This document shows positions 50,936 through 59,752 of a DNA stretch of 64,000 nt, piece after piece (position 1 is the first letter of the stretch; each line of letters starts with the position of its first letter). A model generated the notes under the pieces. The model searched no databases, was not told where the DNA came from, and saw nothing but the letters and a program-made list of their open reading frames with translations. This stretch comes from Schlegelella aquatica (lineage in GTDB: Bacteria > Pseudomonadota > Gammaproteobacteria > Burkholderiales > Burkholderiaceae_C): contig NZ_CP110257.1 of the NCBI RefSeq assembly GCF_026013905.1, positions 1,302,001-1,366,000 of the forward strand, given 5' to 3'. The position numbers and the translations under genes are program-made.

Positions 50936-51881
50936 GCGACGTGCCGCTCGCGCAGGGGAGTTGCGCGAGGGTCTGCAAGATGCATTCCACTTGCTTGAGG
51001 ATGGGCGCGGGGACGGGCTGCTCGCCGCTGAGCACGCCTTGGATGTACTGCGCCGTGGTGGCGGCGTCGCACTCGCGCGGCAGCGGCGGCAGGTCGGTCA
51101 GCACGCCTTCGCGCGCGGTGGCGCCCAGCGCGGGCTGCCGGCGGCCGGCGAGGAAGACCTCCATGCGCGGCGTGCGCCTCGGGTCGGCCACCGGCTCGCC
51201 CTCCGTCCCCCGCAACAGCAACGCATGGGCGGCGGTGCGCTCCAGGAACTGCGCGAGCGTTTGGCCGTACTCGGGGTGGGTGTAGTTCACGACGCGCAGC
51301 GCCTGTCCGGGCGCGGTGGGGGCGAGGATCTTGGCGACGGTGTGCGCGGGGTTGCGCAGCCCGATCACCCTGCGCACGTCCAGCAGCCGCGCCAAAGGCG
51401 GGCACAGGGCCTCGGTGGGGATGAACGCCGGTTGACGGCGGCGGTGCCAGGCCTGCAGGATCGCGCGGGCATCGCTGGCTTGCGGCACACCCAGGGCCGT
51501 GAGGATCTGCGCCGTGGTGACCCGACCGGGATCGTGCCCCACGCCATGGACCAGCACCGGCACCCCTTCCCGTGCGAGGAGCAGCGCCAGCAGCGGTGTC
51601 AAGTTGGGCAGGCGGCGTGCGCCGTTGTAGGACGGCAGCACCACGATGGGGCGAGGCGCGGGCACCGGGATGCAGCGCTCGGTGACGGCCTCCAGGAAGC
51701 CTTGCAGCTCTTCGATCGACTCGCCCTTGATGCGCATGGCGATGGCGAAGGCGCCGAGTTCGAGGTCGGTGACCCGGCCGTCCAGCACCTGACACATGAG
51801 GTCGTAGGCCTGCTCGCTCGAGAGCGAGCGTGCGCCTTCCTTGCCGCGGCCGATTTCTTTGATGTAGTGAGAAATACCCAT
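50919..51881 (-). CDS. ybiB: DNA-binding protein YbiB (TrpD-like fold)
   Basis: A 320-residue protein with the glycosyl/phosphoribosyl-transferase fold of TrpD: LSSEQAYDLMCQVLDGRVTDLELGAFAIAMRIKGES at the start, VVLPSYNGARRLPNLTPLLALLLAREG and VHGVGHDPGRVTTAQIL. Homologue YbiB of E. coli binds nucleic acid and is under SOS control. In betaproteobacteria it often sits in nitrate assimilation clusters, as here, but its part in the pathway is unclear. The start at 51881 lies about 146 bp after nasA. Confidence 0.88.
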   Translation of the reverse strand: MGISHYIKEIGRGKEGARSLSSEQAYDLMCQVLDGRVTDLELGAFAIAMRIKGESIEELQGFLEAVTERCIPVPAPRPIVVLPSYNGARRLPNLTPLLALLLAREGVPVLVHGVGHDPGRVTTAQILTALGVPQASDARAILQAWHRRRQPAFIPTEALCPPLARLLDVRRVIGLRNPAHTVAKILAPTAPGQALRVVNYTHPEYGQTLAQFLERTAAHALLLRGTEGEPVADPRRTPRMEVFLAGRRQPALGATAREGVLTDLPPLPRECDAATTAQYIQGVLSGEQPVPAPILKQVECILQTLAQLPCASGTSHELSA

Positions 51882-52027
51882 CACGCTGTCGCGTCCCACC
51901 GCGCAGCCGGTGCGGCCGCGCCCATGCAATCCCGCAATTCTCGGACCAGCGTTCGCCGCGCGCCGGTCGTGGCGGGCGCGCATCGCGGGTATGGCGTACC
52001 GAGGGCCGGTGCACAGGCCCCGGCTGC

Positions 52028-54829
52028 TCAGGCAGGCGCCGCGAGTGCGGTCGGGGCTTGAAGGAGCTTGCGGACCTCGGGCAGGCACGAACCGCACTGC
52101 GTGCCGCAGCGCAACCGGGCCTGCACGGCGTGCAGTCGGGCCTCGACGGTGGCTGCGTCCGGCGGACAGGCCTCGAGGATCTGGGTGTCCGCGACGTCGA
52201 AGCAGGCGCACACCTGGCGGCGGGGCGTTGCGGCCTGCGACGCCGGGGGGTGTGCCCCGGGCACGAGCAACAGGCGGCCGTAGTCCTGCGCGGGACGCCG
52301 CTCCTGCCACAGCGGCTTGACCCAGCGCCCGGCACTGATATCGCCGGCCAGCAAGAAGGCCTGCAGGGCGACCGGCTCGCCCGATTCGGCGTCCGTCAAC
52401 CGCATCACGCGGCGCTGCCCGCGCCGGCGGTCCAGGTAGCGCAAGGCGTTCGGTCCGTCCAACCCGAGCAGGCGTTCGAGCGTCTCCAGAAGCGGCGCGG
52501 GGGGCGGCTCGTAGGACGCGGCGCGCAGGAGCAGCCCCACCGGGTCGCGCGGGCCCGTCTCGCGGCCCACGGGCACGCAGGCAGCGTAGGCAAACCGGCT
52601 CATCAGAGTGCGCAACTCGGCACGCACCGCCTGGGCGCAGTGAGCGGGCAGCCAACCCGCGGCCAGTAGCGACCACGGCAACTCGGCCTTGAGGATCTTG
52701 ATCGCTGCGTGCTTGAGCTCGGGCTGCTTCGAGACCGGGCAGTGAGCACTGGTGGTCAGCGCATTGACGCCGGCGGCCGGCTGACCGCTGCCCGTCTGCC
52801 CCGACACGAACTCATCGCCCCAGTGCATCGCGATGAAGGCCTGCGCCGGCGCCACTTCGCCGCTGCCCTGGGCAGGCAACACGATGGAGCCTCGACGCGA
52901 GGTGATGTGCACCAGGTCTCCGTCGCGCAGGCCCTGGCGTGCCATGTCGGCGGGGCTCAACTCGATGCACGGTTCGCTCACATGCCCGAACAGCCGGCCC
53001 AGCTGGCCGGTGCGGCTCATGCCGTGCCACTGGTCGCGCAACCGCCCGGTCGTCAGGCTGATGGGATAACGCACATCCCGTGCTTCGGCCACCGGCACGT
53101 ACTCGACGTTGGCGAAGCGCGCCCGTCCGTCGGGCGTGGGGAAGCGGCCGTCCTCGTACAGGCGGGCGCGACCGGTAGTGGCGCCTTGCGGCATGGGCCA
53201 CTGCTGAGGCCCCAGCTCCTCGAGCAAGGCGTAGCTCAGAGCGGTGATGTCCAGGTCGCGGCCTCGTGTGGTTTCGCGATGCTCGTTCCAGATCGCCTCG
53301 GGGCTGTCGTAGGGGAACAGTGTGTGGGGCGCCCGCGCGGGCAGCCGTCGTTCGAGGCGGCGCGCAATGTCCACCGCGATGCGCCAGTCGCAGCGTGCCG
53401 ACCCCGGCGGCGGTACGGCCGCTCGCACACGCGTGACGCGCCGCTCGCTGTTGGTGACGGTGCCGTCCTTCTCTGCCCACGTCGCGGCCGGCAACAGCAG
53501 GTCGGCATAGGCGCAGGTCGCCGTGGTGGCATACGCTTCCTGCACGATGACCAGCTCCGCGCGCTCGAGTGCCTGGCGCACCGTGCGCTGGTCGGGCATC
53601 GATTGCGCAGGGTTGGTGCAAACGATCCACAGGGCTTTGATCTGACCGCGGGCCGCCGCTTCGAACATCTCCACGGCCGTCGTGCCCGGTGTGGCAGGCA
53701 CGTCCGGCACGCCCCACAGGCGCGCCACTTCGGCCCGGTGGTGCGGGTCGGACAGATCCCGGTGCGCACTGAGCAGGTTGGCGAGCCCGCCGACCTCGCG
53801 ACCCCCCATGGCATTGGGCTGCCCGGTCAGAGAGAAGGGTCCCGCCCCGGGGCGGCCGATCTGGCCGGTGGCCAGGTGCAGGTTGATGAGCGCCGCGTTC
53901 TTGGCGGTCCCGCTGGCGCTCTGGTTCAACCCCTGGCAATAGAGCGAAAGCGTGGCGGTCGATTGTCCGAACCAGCGGGCCGCCTGCACGAGGCTGCGCT
54001 CCTCCAGGCCGCACAGCGCTGCTGCCGTCCGCGGCGTGTAGCGGCGTACCGTGGCCCGCAGGGTCTCGAAGCCGGTGGTGTGTTGTGCGATGAAGCGGGT
54101 GTCGAGCAGCCCTTCCTCGATCAGCACATGGAGCATGCCGTGAAAGAGCGCCACGTCCGTGCCCGGCTGCACCGGCAGGTGGAGGTCGGCCGCTTCGGCG
54201 GTGGGGGTGCGCCGCGGGTCGGCCACGATGATCCGCAGCGCCGGGTTGGCCCGTTTGGCCTCCTCGATGCGCCGGAACAGAATGGGATGCGCATAGGCGG
54301 TGTTCGAGCCGGCGATGAAGATCGTCTGGGCGCGATGCACGTCGTCATAACAGGCCGGCGGGGCATCGGCCCCCAGGGTCTGCTTGTATGCCGCGACGGC
54401 ACTGCTCATGCACAGCCGCGAGTTCGTGTCGATGTTGTTCGTGCCGAGCAGCCCCTTGGCGAGCTTGTTGAAGACGTAGTAGTCCTCGGTGAGCAACTGG
54501 CCGGAGATGTAGAAGCCCACCGCATCCGGCCCATGCTGGCGGATCACCCCTGCGAGCCGTTGCGCCGCCTCGTCGAGCGCCACGTCCCACGATACCGGTC
54601 GCGGCGGCTGCTGCCTCGAAACGCGCATCATGGGCTCGAGCAGGCGGTTCTGCCGCATCAACGGCGCCATGGCCGTCAGGTGCAGCGTGCTGCCCTTCGT
54701 GCACAGACGCCCGAAGTTCGCCGGATGCTGCGGGTCGCCCCGCACCCCGACGATCTGCTCACCCTCCGACTCGATGATGACCCCGCAGCCCACGCCGCAG
54801 TAGGGGCAGGTCGATTTCGTTTCACGCAT
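52028..54829 (-). CDS. nasA: Assimilatory nitrate reductase catalytic subunit NasA
   Basis: A 933-residue molybdopterin enzyme reducing nitrate to nitrite. The N-terminal [4Fe-4S] ligands are Cys8, Cys11, Cys15 and Cys43 (CPYCGVGC ... RLCTKGS). Cys140 in NSRLCMSSAV is the likely molybdenum ligand. The bis-MGD domains follow, then a C-terminal BFD-like [2Fe-2S] domain (VCACFDV ... GTQCGSCLPEV) as in NasA proteins that take electrons from a separate reductase or ferredoxin. ATG 54829 is the only in-frame copy of the repeated start region; a longer frame to 55117 reads the repeats in another phase and is rejected. It follows nirD and the repeat array. Confidence 0.95.
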   Translation of the reverse strand: MRETKSTCPYCGVGCGVIIESEGEQIVGVRGDPQHPANFGRLCTKGSTLHLTAMAPLMRQNRLLEPMMRVSRQQPPRPVSWDVALDEAAQRLAGVIRQHGPDAVGFYISGQLLTEDYYVFNKLAKGLLGTNNIDTNSRLCMSSAVAAYKQTLGADAPPACYDDVHRAQTIFIAGSNTAYAHPILFRRIEEAKRANPALRIIVADPRRTPTAEAADLHLPVQPGTDVALFHGMLHVLIEEGLLDTRFIAQHTTGFETLRATVRRYTPRTAAALCGLEERSLVQAARWFGQSTATLSLYCQGLNQSASGTAKNAALINLHLATGQIGRPGAGPFSLTGQPNAMGGREVGGLANLLSAHRDLSDPHHRAEVARLWGVPDVPATPGTTAVEMFEAAARGQIKALWIVCTNPAQSMPDQRTVRQALERAELVIVQEAYATTATCAYADLLLPAATWAEKDGTVTNSERRVTRVRAAVPPPGSARCDWRIAVDIARRLERRLPARAPHTLFPYDSPEAIWNEHRETTRGRDLDITALSYALLEELGPQQWPMPQGATTGRARLYEDGRFPTPDGRARFANVEYVPVAEARDVRYPISLTTGRLRDQWHGMSRTGQLGRLFGHVSEPCIELSPADMARQGLRDGDLVHITSRRGSIVLPAQGSGEVAPAQAFIAMHWGDEFVSGQTGSGQPAAGVNALTTSAHCPVSKQPELKHAAIKILKAELPWSLLAAGWLPAHCAQAVRAELRTLMSRFAYAACVPVGRETGPRDPVGLLLRAASYEPPPAPLLETLERLLGLDGPNALRYLDRRRGQRRVMRLTDAESGEPVALQAFLLAGDISAGRWVKPLWQERRPAQDYGRLLLVPGAHPPASQAATPRRQVCACFDVADTQILEACPPDAATVEARLHAVQARLRCGTQCGSCLPEVRKLLQAPTALAAPA

Positions 54830-55121
54830 GAGGCAAGGCCGCTGGGGCGGCGGGGAGCCCCCCGCTGGGCGGGGGGACGAAAGGGGGGTGCCCGGTGACA
54901 CCGCAGAGCGGACCGCCACCGGCGCGTCCGCAGCCCACGCCGCAGTAGGGGCAGGTCGATTTCGTTTCACGCATGAGGCAAGGCCGCTGGGGCGGCGGGG
55001 GAGCCCCCCGCTGGGCGGGGGGGACGAAAGGGGGGTGCCCGGTGACACCGCAGAGCGGACCGCCACCGGCGCGTCCGCAGCCCACGCCGCAGTAGGGGCA
55101 GGTCGATTCCGTTTCACGCAT
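54822..55121 (-). CDS. Leader ORF in the repeat array (99 residues, two fused units)
   Basis: From ATG 55121 a frame of 99 residues reads MRETESTCPYCGVGCGRAGG and then, because this unit is 147 bp (a multiple of three), continues in phase through the next copy, MRETKSTCPYCGVGCGRAGG, to a stop at 54824-54822. The stop overlaps the nasA start in ATGCGTGA. It repeats the Cys8/Cys11/Cys15 pattern twice. Whether it is translated is unknown; the upstream sequence has no clear ribosome site. Confidence 0.35.
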   Translation of the reverse strand: MRETESTCPYCGVGCGRAGGGPLCGVTGHPPFVPPAQRGAPPPPQRPCLMRETKSTCPYCGVGCGRAGGGPLCGVTGHPPFVPPPSGGLPAAPAALPHA

Positions 55122-55266
55122 GAGGCAAGGCCGCTGGGGCGGCGGGGAGCCCCCCGCTGAGCGGGGGGACGAAAGGGGGGTGCCCGGTGACACCGCAGAG
55201 CGGACCGCCACCGGCGCGTCCGCAGCCCACGCCGCAGTAGGGGCAGGTCGATTTCGTTTCACGCAT
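55114..55266 (-). CDS. Leader ORF in the repeat array (50 residues, single unit)
   Basis: A 50-residue frame from ATG 55266 reads MRETKSTCPYCGVGCGRAGG followed by a Pro-rich C-terminal part ending LPHA. Its stop (TGA at 55116-55114) overlaps the next repeat start at 55121 in ATGCGTGA, so ribosomes could move from one to the next. It starts 20 bp after the nirD stop. The peptide keeps three of the four iron-sulfur Cys of NasA and is too short to fold as the enzyme. Coding status is uncertain. Confidence 0.35.
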   Translation of the reverse strand: MRETKSTCPYCGVGCGRAGGGPLCGVTGHPPFVPPLSGGLPAAPAALPHA

Positions 55267-55286
55267 GAGGCAAGGCCGCTGGGGCG

Positions 55287-55670
55287 TCACGCTGCCACGC
55301 GGCGCAGCAGCGCCTGCGCCTGCAACTCGCTGTCGTCCACGGCGATCGTCTGAAGTTCTTCCGCATCGAGGTACACCTCGCCGCCCTCGACCCTCACACT
55401 GAAGCGGGGCGTGCAGCCGTGGTCGGGTGCCTGCGCGCATCCGTCGTGCAGGCCGATCGCCCAGTTGTGCAGGGGGCAGGCCACGTGCTCGCCGAAGACG
55501 AGGCCCTGCGACAGCGGCCCGCCCTTGTGGGGGCAACGGTCCAGCAGCGCGAAGACCTTGTCCTGTGCAGTGCGAAAGACGGCCACGTCCGCGCCTTGCG
55601 CGCGGGCCACGCGACGCGCACCCAGCACCGGGATGTCGTCGACGCGGCAGATCGGTTTCCATTGGGTCAT
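55287..55670 (-). CDS. nirD: Assimilatory nitrite reductase small subunit NirD
   Basis: A 127-residue Rieske-like protein. It has the pattern CPHKGGPLSQG and CPLHNWAIGLHDG that correspond to the Rieske cluster positions, here with the Cys-x-His pairs present. NirD associates with NirB. The start ATG 55670 gives the usual family length. It lies 32 bp after nirB and its stop touches the repeat array. Confidence 0.93.
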   Translation of the reverse strand: MTQWKPICRVDDIPVLGARRVARAQGADVAVFRTAQDKVFALLDRCPHKGGPLSQGLVFGEHVACPLHNWAIGLHDGCAQAPDHGCTPRFSVRVEGGEVYLDAEELQTIAVDDSELQAQALLRRVAA

Positions 55671-55702
55671 GATGCAGTTCCGTTCGTGCGTGGGCGGGAC
55701 GG

Positions 55703-58147
55703 TCAGGCGGACAGGGCCTCGAACTGCCTCAGGTCCACCCGGGCTTTGTCGAACTCGACCCAGGGGTCGGGCTCGCCTTCGAGCGAGAACCTCAAGCGTG
55801 CCCAAAGCGCCCGACGGTGGTCGGCATCGTCCAGCACCTTCTTCTTGACGTGGTCCAGGCCGACCCTGGAGATGTAGTGGCAGGTGCGCTCCAGATACCA
55901 CCCCTCCTCGCGGTAGAGCTGCAGGAACGCTCCTGCGTACTCCAGGACTTCCTCGTGCGTCTTGACCTTGCAGAAGAAGTGTGCAACCTCGGTCTTGATG
56001 CCGCCGTTGCCTCCCACGTAGATCTCCCACCCGGAATCCACCCCGATGATCCCCACGTCCTTGATGCCGCTTTCGGCGCAGTTGCGGGGGCAGCCGCTGA
56101 CGGCCAGCTTGACCTTGTGCGGCGCGTACATGCGCCACAGGGCACGCTCGAGCTCCTTGCCCATGCGCGTGGAGTCCTGGGTGCCGAAGCGGCACCATTC
56201 GCTGCCCACACAGGTCTTCACGGTGCGCAACGCTTTGGCGTACGCGTGGCCGCACGGCATGCCGAGATCGCGCCAGACCTGGGGCAGGTCTTCCTTCTTG
56301 ACGCCCAGGAGGTCGATGCGCTGGCCGCCGGTGACCTTGACCGTCGGGATCTTGTACTTGTCCACGACGTCGGCGATGCGGCGCAGTTCGGCGGCCGTCG
56401 TTTCGCCGCCCCACATGCGTGGCACGACCGAGTAGGTGCCGTCCCTCTGGATGTTGGCGTGGCTGCGTTCGTTGATGAAGCGTGACTGCGGGTCGTCCGT
56501 GGCTTCCTTCGGCCAGGTCGCCAGAAGGTAGTAGTTGACCGCCGGGCGACAGGTGGTGCAGCCGCTCGGTGTGCGCCATTCGAGGAAGCGGAAGGTCTGC
56601 TCGATGCTGAGCAGCTTGTGCTGACGGATGGCGTGACGCACCTCGTCGTGGCTGTGATCGGTGCAGCCGCACATCGCCCTCTTCTTCGGCGCGGCGGAGT
56701 AATCGCCACCTGCGGTGGCCATCAGGATCTGTTCCACCAGCCCGGTGCACGATCCGCACGAGGCACTGGCCTTGGTGTGCTTGCGCACCTCGTCCAGCGT
56801 GAACAGGCCCTTGTCCTTGATGGCCCGGCAGATCGCGGCCTTGGTCACGCCGTTGCAGCCGCAGACCTCGTCGGTGTCGGCCATCTCGGCGGCCTTGCTG
56901 TGGCCCTGGTGGCCGGTGTCACCGATGTTCGATTCGCCGAACATCAGCCGGTCGCGCAGCTGCGCCACCGAGCGGCCCTCCCGCAGCAGTTTGAAGTACC
57001 AACTGCCGTCGACCGTGTCGCCGTACAGGCACGCACCCACCAGCCTGTCGTCCTTGAGGACGAGCTTCTTGTACACGCCTGCGTAGGGGTCGGACAGCAC
57101 GATCTCCTCGGTGCCTTCGCCGCCCATGAAGTCGCCGGCCGAGAAGAGGTCGATGCCGGTCACTTTGAGCTTGGTGGACACCTGCGATCCGGTGTAGCGG
57201 CCGATGCCCAACTCCGCCAGGTGCGTCGCGCAGACCTTGCCTTGCTCGAACAGCGGGGCGACCAGGCCGTAGGCGACACCGCGGTGCGAGGCGCACTCGC
57301 CCACGGCGTAGATGCGCGGATCGGTGATGGTCTGCATCGTGTCCGTCACGACGATGCCGCGGTGGCAGTGCAGGCCGATCTTCTCCGCCAGCTCGGTGTT
57401 GGGACGGATGCCGGCGGCCATCACGACCAGGTCCGCAGGCACCTCGCGGCCGTCTTTGACCTGCACGGCCATCACGCGGCCCGACCTGCCGCCGTCCCGA
57501 TCGCCGATGAGCGCCGTGGTGTGAGCGCCGATCAAGAACCTCAGTCCGCGGTCTTCGAGCGACTTCTGCAGCATCTTGCCGGCCACCTCGTCGAGTTGTC
57601 GCTCCATCAACCAAGGGGCGATGTGCACGACCGTCACCTGCATGCCACGGCGCATCAACCCGTTGGCCGCCTCCAGCCCCAGCAGGCCCCCGCCGACCAC
57701 GACCGCGTGCTTGTAGCGCTGCGCCGCCTCGATCATGGTGTTCGTGTCCGCGATGTCGCGGTAGGCGACGACGCCCTCCAGGTCCTTGCCCGGCACAGGC
57801 GGAATGAAGGGGGTGGAGCCCGTGGCGATCAGCAGCCGGTCGTAGGCGGCCGTGGTGCCGTCCTCGGCCGTCACGATGCGGCGCCGACGATCCACGTCGA
57901 CGACCTTCTTGCCCAGGTGCAACGAGATGCCGTTCTCGCGATACCACTCGAGGGGGTTGAGGATGATCTCGTCCAGCCTCTGCTCGCCGGCCAGCACGGG
58001 GGAGAGCAGGATGCGGTTGTAGTTGGGGTGCGGCTCGGCGCCGAAGATCGTGATGTCGTAGAGGTCCGGGGCGAGCTTGAGCAACTCCTCGACGGTGCGC
58101 ACACCCGCCATGCCGTTGCCGATCATCACCAGTTTCATCTTTCTCAT
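55703..58147 (-). CDS. nirB: Assimilatory NADH-dependent nitrite reductase large subunit NirB
   Basis: An 814-residue enzyme reducing nitrite to ammonia. Domains in order: FAD- and NAD-binding pyridine nucleotide-disulfide part (MIGNGMAGVRTVEELL, VVVGGGLLGLEAANGL), a BFD [2Fe-2S] domain with VCGCNGVTKAAIC and ASCGSCTGLVEQIL, a second Cys-rich stretch, and the siroheme/[4Fe-4S] domain with TCVGSEWCRFG and VSGCPRNCAESGIKDVG. The length is normal. Siroheme supply comes from cobA in the same cluster. The gene follows the nitrate transporter by 21 bp. Confidence 0.95.
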   Translation of the reverse strand: MRKMKLVMIGNGMAGVRTVEELLKLAPDLYDITIFGAEPHPNYNRILLSPVLAGEQRLDEIILNPLEWYRENGISLHLGKKVVDVDRRRRIVTAEDGTTAAYDRLLIATGSTPFIPPVPGKDLEGVVAYRDIADTNTMIEAAQRYKHAVVVGGGLLGLEAANGLMRRGMQVTVVHIAPWLMERQLDEVAGKMLQKSLEDRGLRFLIGAHTTALIGDRDGGRSGRVMAVQVKDGREVPADLVVMAAGIRPNTELAEKIGLHCHRGIVVTDTMQTITDPRIYAVGECASHRGVAYGLVAPLFEQGKVCATHLAELGIGRYTGSQVSTKLKVTGIDLFSAGDFMGGEGTEEIVLSDPYAGVYKKLVLKDDRLVGACLYGDTVDGSWYFKLLREGRSVAQLRDRLMFGESNIGDTGHQGHSKAAEMADTDEVCGCNGVTKAAICRAIKDKGLFTLDEVRKHTKASASCGSCTGLVEQILMATAGGDYSAAPKKRAMCGCTDHSHDEVRHAIRQHKLLSIEQTFRFLEWRTPSGCTTCRPAVNYYLLATWPKEATDDPQSRFINERSHANIQRDGTYSVVPRMWGGETTAAELRRIADVVDKYKIPTVKVTGGQRIDLLGVKKEDLPQVWRDLGMPCGHAYAKALRTVKTCVGSEWCRFGTQDSTRMGKELERALWRMYAPHKVKLAVSGCPRNCAESGIKDVGIIGVDSGWEIYVGGNGGIKTEVAHFFCKVKTHEEVLEYAGAFLQLYREEGWYLERTCHYISRVGLDHVKKKVLDDADHRRALWARLRFSLEGEPDPWVEFDKARVDLRQFEALSA

Positions 58148-58168
58148 GGATGGTCCTTCTTCGGTGGC

Positions 58169-59530
58169 TCAGCGCCAGGCGCCCGGTTGGGACGCGAGGG
58201 GCCGGGTCTTCGGGACGGCATTCACCACGCCGACCGGTGCGCCCGCCGCAGTCACGGCGGGCCCGTGAGGCACGGGGGCATGCACCGGCGTCGCAGGGCC
58301 GGGGCGGGAGGCGGCGGGCAGCGGAGTGCGCGCTTTGCCACCCTGATCGATCCAGCTTGCCGTCCAGCGCTTCTGCGCACGCCAGAGCACGAGCAGCATC
58401 GTCACCGTGGCCAGCGCGAACGCCGCAAACCCCCACAGATAGGAGCCCCCGTACTGCTTGGAGAGGCCCATCGCATTGGGAACGAAGCCGCCTCCCAGTG
58501 CACCGATCTCCCCGATCATCGAGCCCGCCACCGCCGTGGTCGTCGGCCACCGCAGCGGCACGAGCTGGAACACCGCTCCGTTGCCGGCGCCCAGGGCCGC
58601 AAAGCACGCCATGAAGAGGCCGGTGGCCAACCACACCGAGTCGCCCGCCCAGCCGCACAGCAGGAGGGAGACGGCCACGCCGATCAGCACGGCCGACAGC
58701 GTGCGCACGCCTCCCACGCGGTCCGAGAGGTGGCCGCCCAGCACACGCACCACCGAGCCCATCAGCGTGGCCAGCATCGTCAGCTGCCCGGCCTCGACCT
58801 TGCTCACGCCGAACTGGTCGTGGAAGTAGGTCGGCAGGAAGCTCGCCAGCCCTATGAAGCCGCCGAAAGTCACCGCATAGATCAAGCTGAAGATCCAGCC
58901 GTCCTTCTCCAGCAGACAGGCCAGGTGCTGCCGCAGCGTCTGGTGTTCCCGATCGGGCGGCTCCTTGGCGCACTGCCACATCACCGACATCGGCACCAGC
59001 ATCGTGAGGGCCGCGATGCCGTAGACGGTCTGCCAGCCATACAGCGTCGCCAACGGAGGGGCGAACAACACGGCGAGCACCGTCCCCGAGTTGCCCGCTC
59101 CGGCCAGCCCCATCGCCAGGCCCTTGTAGCGGGGCGGATACCAGCCCGATCCGAGCGAGAGCGCCACGCCGAAGCTCGCGCCCGCGATGCCGAGCAACAC
59201 CCCCATGGCCAGTACGCTGTCGTAGCTGTCCACGAAGAAGTAGCCGTAGGTGAGGGCCGCGACGATCAGCCCCATCTCGACCATGGCCGCGTTCTTGCGG
59301 CCGATGTACTGCGCCAGCACGCCGAGCGGGAAGCGCATCAAGGCGCCGGCGAGGATCGGTACCGAGACCATGAAGCCCTTCTGCGCCGCGCTGAGCCCGA
59401 AGCTCTCGCCGATGAAGGGTCCCATCGCGCCATTGAGCACCCACACCGCGAAGCAGAAGTCGAAATAGAGGAACGACGCGAACAAGGTGGGCCAGTGACC
59501 CGAGGAGAGGAAGTTCGTAGGACGTGCCAT
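58169..59530 (-). CDS. Nitrate/nitrite MFS transporter (NarK/NrtP type)
   Basis: A 453-residue transporter starting MARPTNFLSSGHWPTLFASF. Signatures of the NNP family are present: AGALMRFPLGVLAQYIGRK with the conserved Arg, GIAGASFGVALSLGSGWYPPRYKGLAMGLAGAGNSG (nitrate signature, helix 5 region) and GSMIGEIGALGGGFVPNAMG (second nitrate signature). Both substrate Arg positions appear kept. The C-terminus has a Pro/Ala-rich tail of about 60 residues. It is the first gene of the operon, with a sigma-54 promoter and ANTAR-type leader upstream. Confidence 0.92.
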   Translation of the reverse strand: MARPTNFLSSGHWPTLFASFLYFDFCFAVWVLNGAMGPFIGESFGLSAAQKGFMVSVPILAGALMRFPLGVLAQYIGRKNAAMVEMGLIVAALTYGYFFVDSYDSVLAMGVLLGIAGASFGVALSLGSGWYPPRYKGLAMGLAGAGNSGTVLAVLFAPPLATLYGWQTVYGIAALTMLVPMSVMWQCAKEPPDREHQTLRQHLACLLEKDGWIFSLIYAVTFGGFIGLASFLPTYFHDQFGVSKVEAGQLTMLATLMGSVVRVLGGHLSDRVGGVRTLSAVLIGVAVSLLLCGWAGDSVWLATGLFMACFAALGAGNGAVFQLVPLRWPTTTAVAGSMIGEIGALGGGFVPNAMGLSKQYGGSYLWGFAAFALATVTMLLVLWRAQKRWTASWIDQGGKARTPLPAASRPGPATPVHAPVPHGPAVTAAGAPVGVVNAVPKTRPLASQPGAWR

Positions 59531-59612
59531 GGGAGTGTCGCCCGCCGCGCAGTCCCGGTCGCTGTGGAGGCGACGTGGGCCGACGCTGGCGTGTAGGCCA
59601 GTCCGACTCGAG

Positions 59613-59677
59613 ATGCGCACCGCACTGTGCGCATGGCCTGGCGGTACGGGGACCAGACCGGGCGCTGCGCTGCGCCC
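59613..59677 (-). promoter_or_regulatory. Two-hairpin ANTAR target RNA in the nitrate operon leader
   Basis: On the minus strand hairpin P1 is GGGCGC-AGCGCA-GCGCCC (59677-59660) and hairpin P2 is ATGCGCAC-AGTGCG-GTGCGCAT (59634-59613). Both loops are exactly six bases with A at position 1 and G at position 4, the published signature of RNA bound by ANTAR antiterminators. The two are separated by 25 nt. P1 begins about 5 nt after the predicted start of transcription. A U-tract that would make a classical terminator is not visible after P2, so the exact switching mechanism is open. Confidence 0.85.
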
Positions 59678-59692
59678 ATGCGGGCCCTTCAA

Positions 59693-59708
59693 TGCAACAC
59701 CTGTGCCA
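59693..59708 (-). promoter_or_regulatory. Sigma-54 promoter of the nitrate assimilation operon
   Basis: On the minus strand TGGCACA-GGTG-TTGCA matches the consensus TGGCACG-N4-TTGCA except for one base, with the GG and GC elements correctly spaced. The start of transcription is expected near 59682, 152 nt upstream of the transporter ATG. This implies an enhancer-binding activator such as NtrC and control by nitrogen status. No convincing NtrC site was found; a GCAC-N8-GTGC near 59717-59732 is off by one base from the usual spacing. Confidence 0.85.
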
Positions 59709-59752
59709 GCAGCTGCACGAGGGTTGGTGCGATCCGTGCTTTCTGCGACGGC

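Larger units (their letters stand above)
54785..55286 (-). repeat. Tandem 145/147-bp repeat array made from the nasA start region
   Basis: Four copies of the nasA start segment (codons 1-15) occur with ATG at 54829, 54974, 55121 and 55266, spaced by 145, 147 and 145 bp. Each is preceded by a CCTTGCCTC stretch, and the three copies of the spacer carry a GC-rich hairpin (CCCCCCGC-CCA-GCGGGGGG). The array fills the whole gap between the nirD stop (55287) and nasA. The third copy has Lys5 changed to Glu and a G-to-A in its hairpin; the second spacer has two extra G. Near-identity points to recent duplication. Confidence 0.95.

Noticed and set aside
52028..55117. A longer NasA frame of about 1029 codons extending through the repeat array
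   Set aside because: The extra N-terminal part reads the repeats in a shifted phase, giving Arg/Pro/Ala-rich sequence with no family match, while the correct iron-sulfur N-terminus begins at 54829.
59531..59612. Intrinsic terminator after hairpin P2 in the nitrate leader
   Set aside because: CTGGC-CTACAC-GCCAG could form a short stem, but no U-tract follows, so I do not call a terminator.
59717..59732. NtrC binding site upstream of the sigma-54 promoter
   Set aside because: GCAC-N8-GTGC has one extra base compared with the usual GCAC-N7-GTGC and lies too close to the promoter for a normal enhancer.
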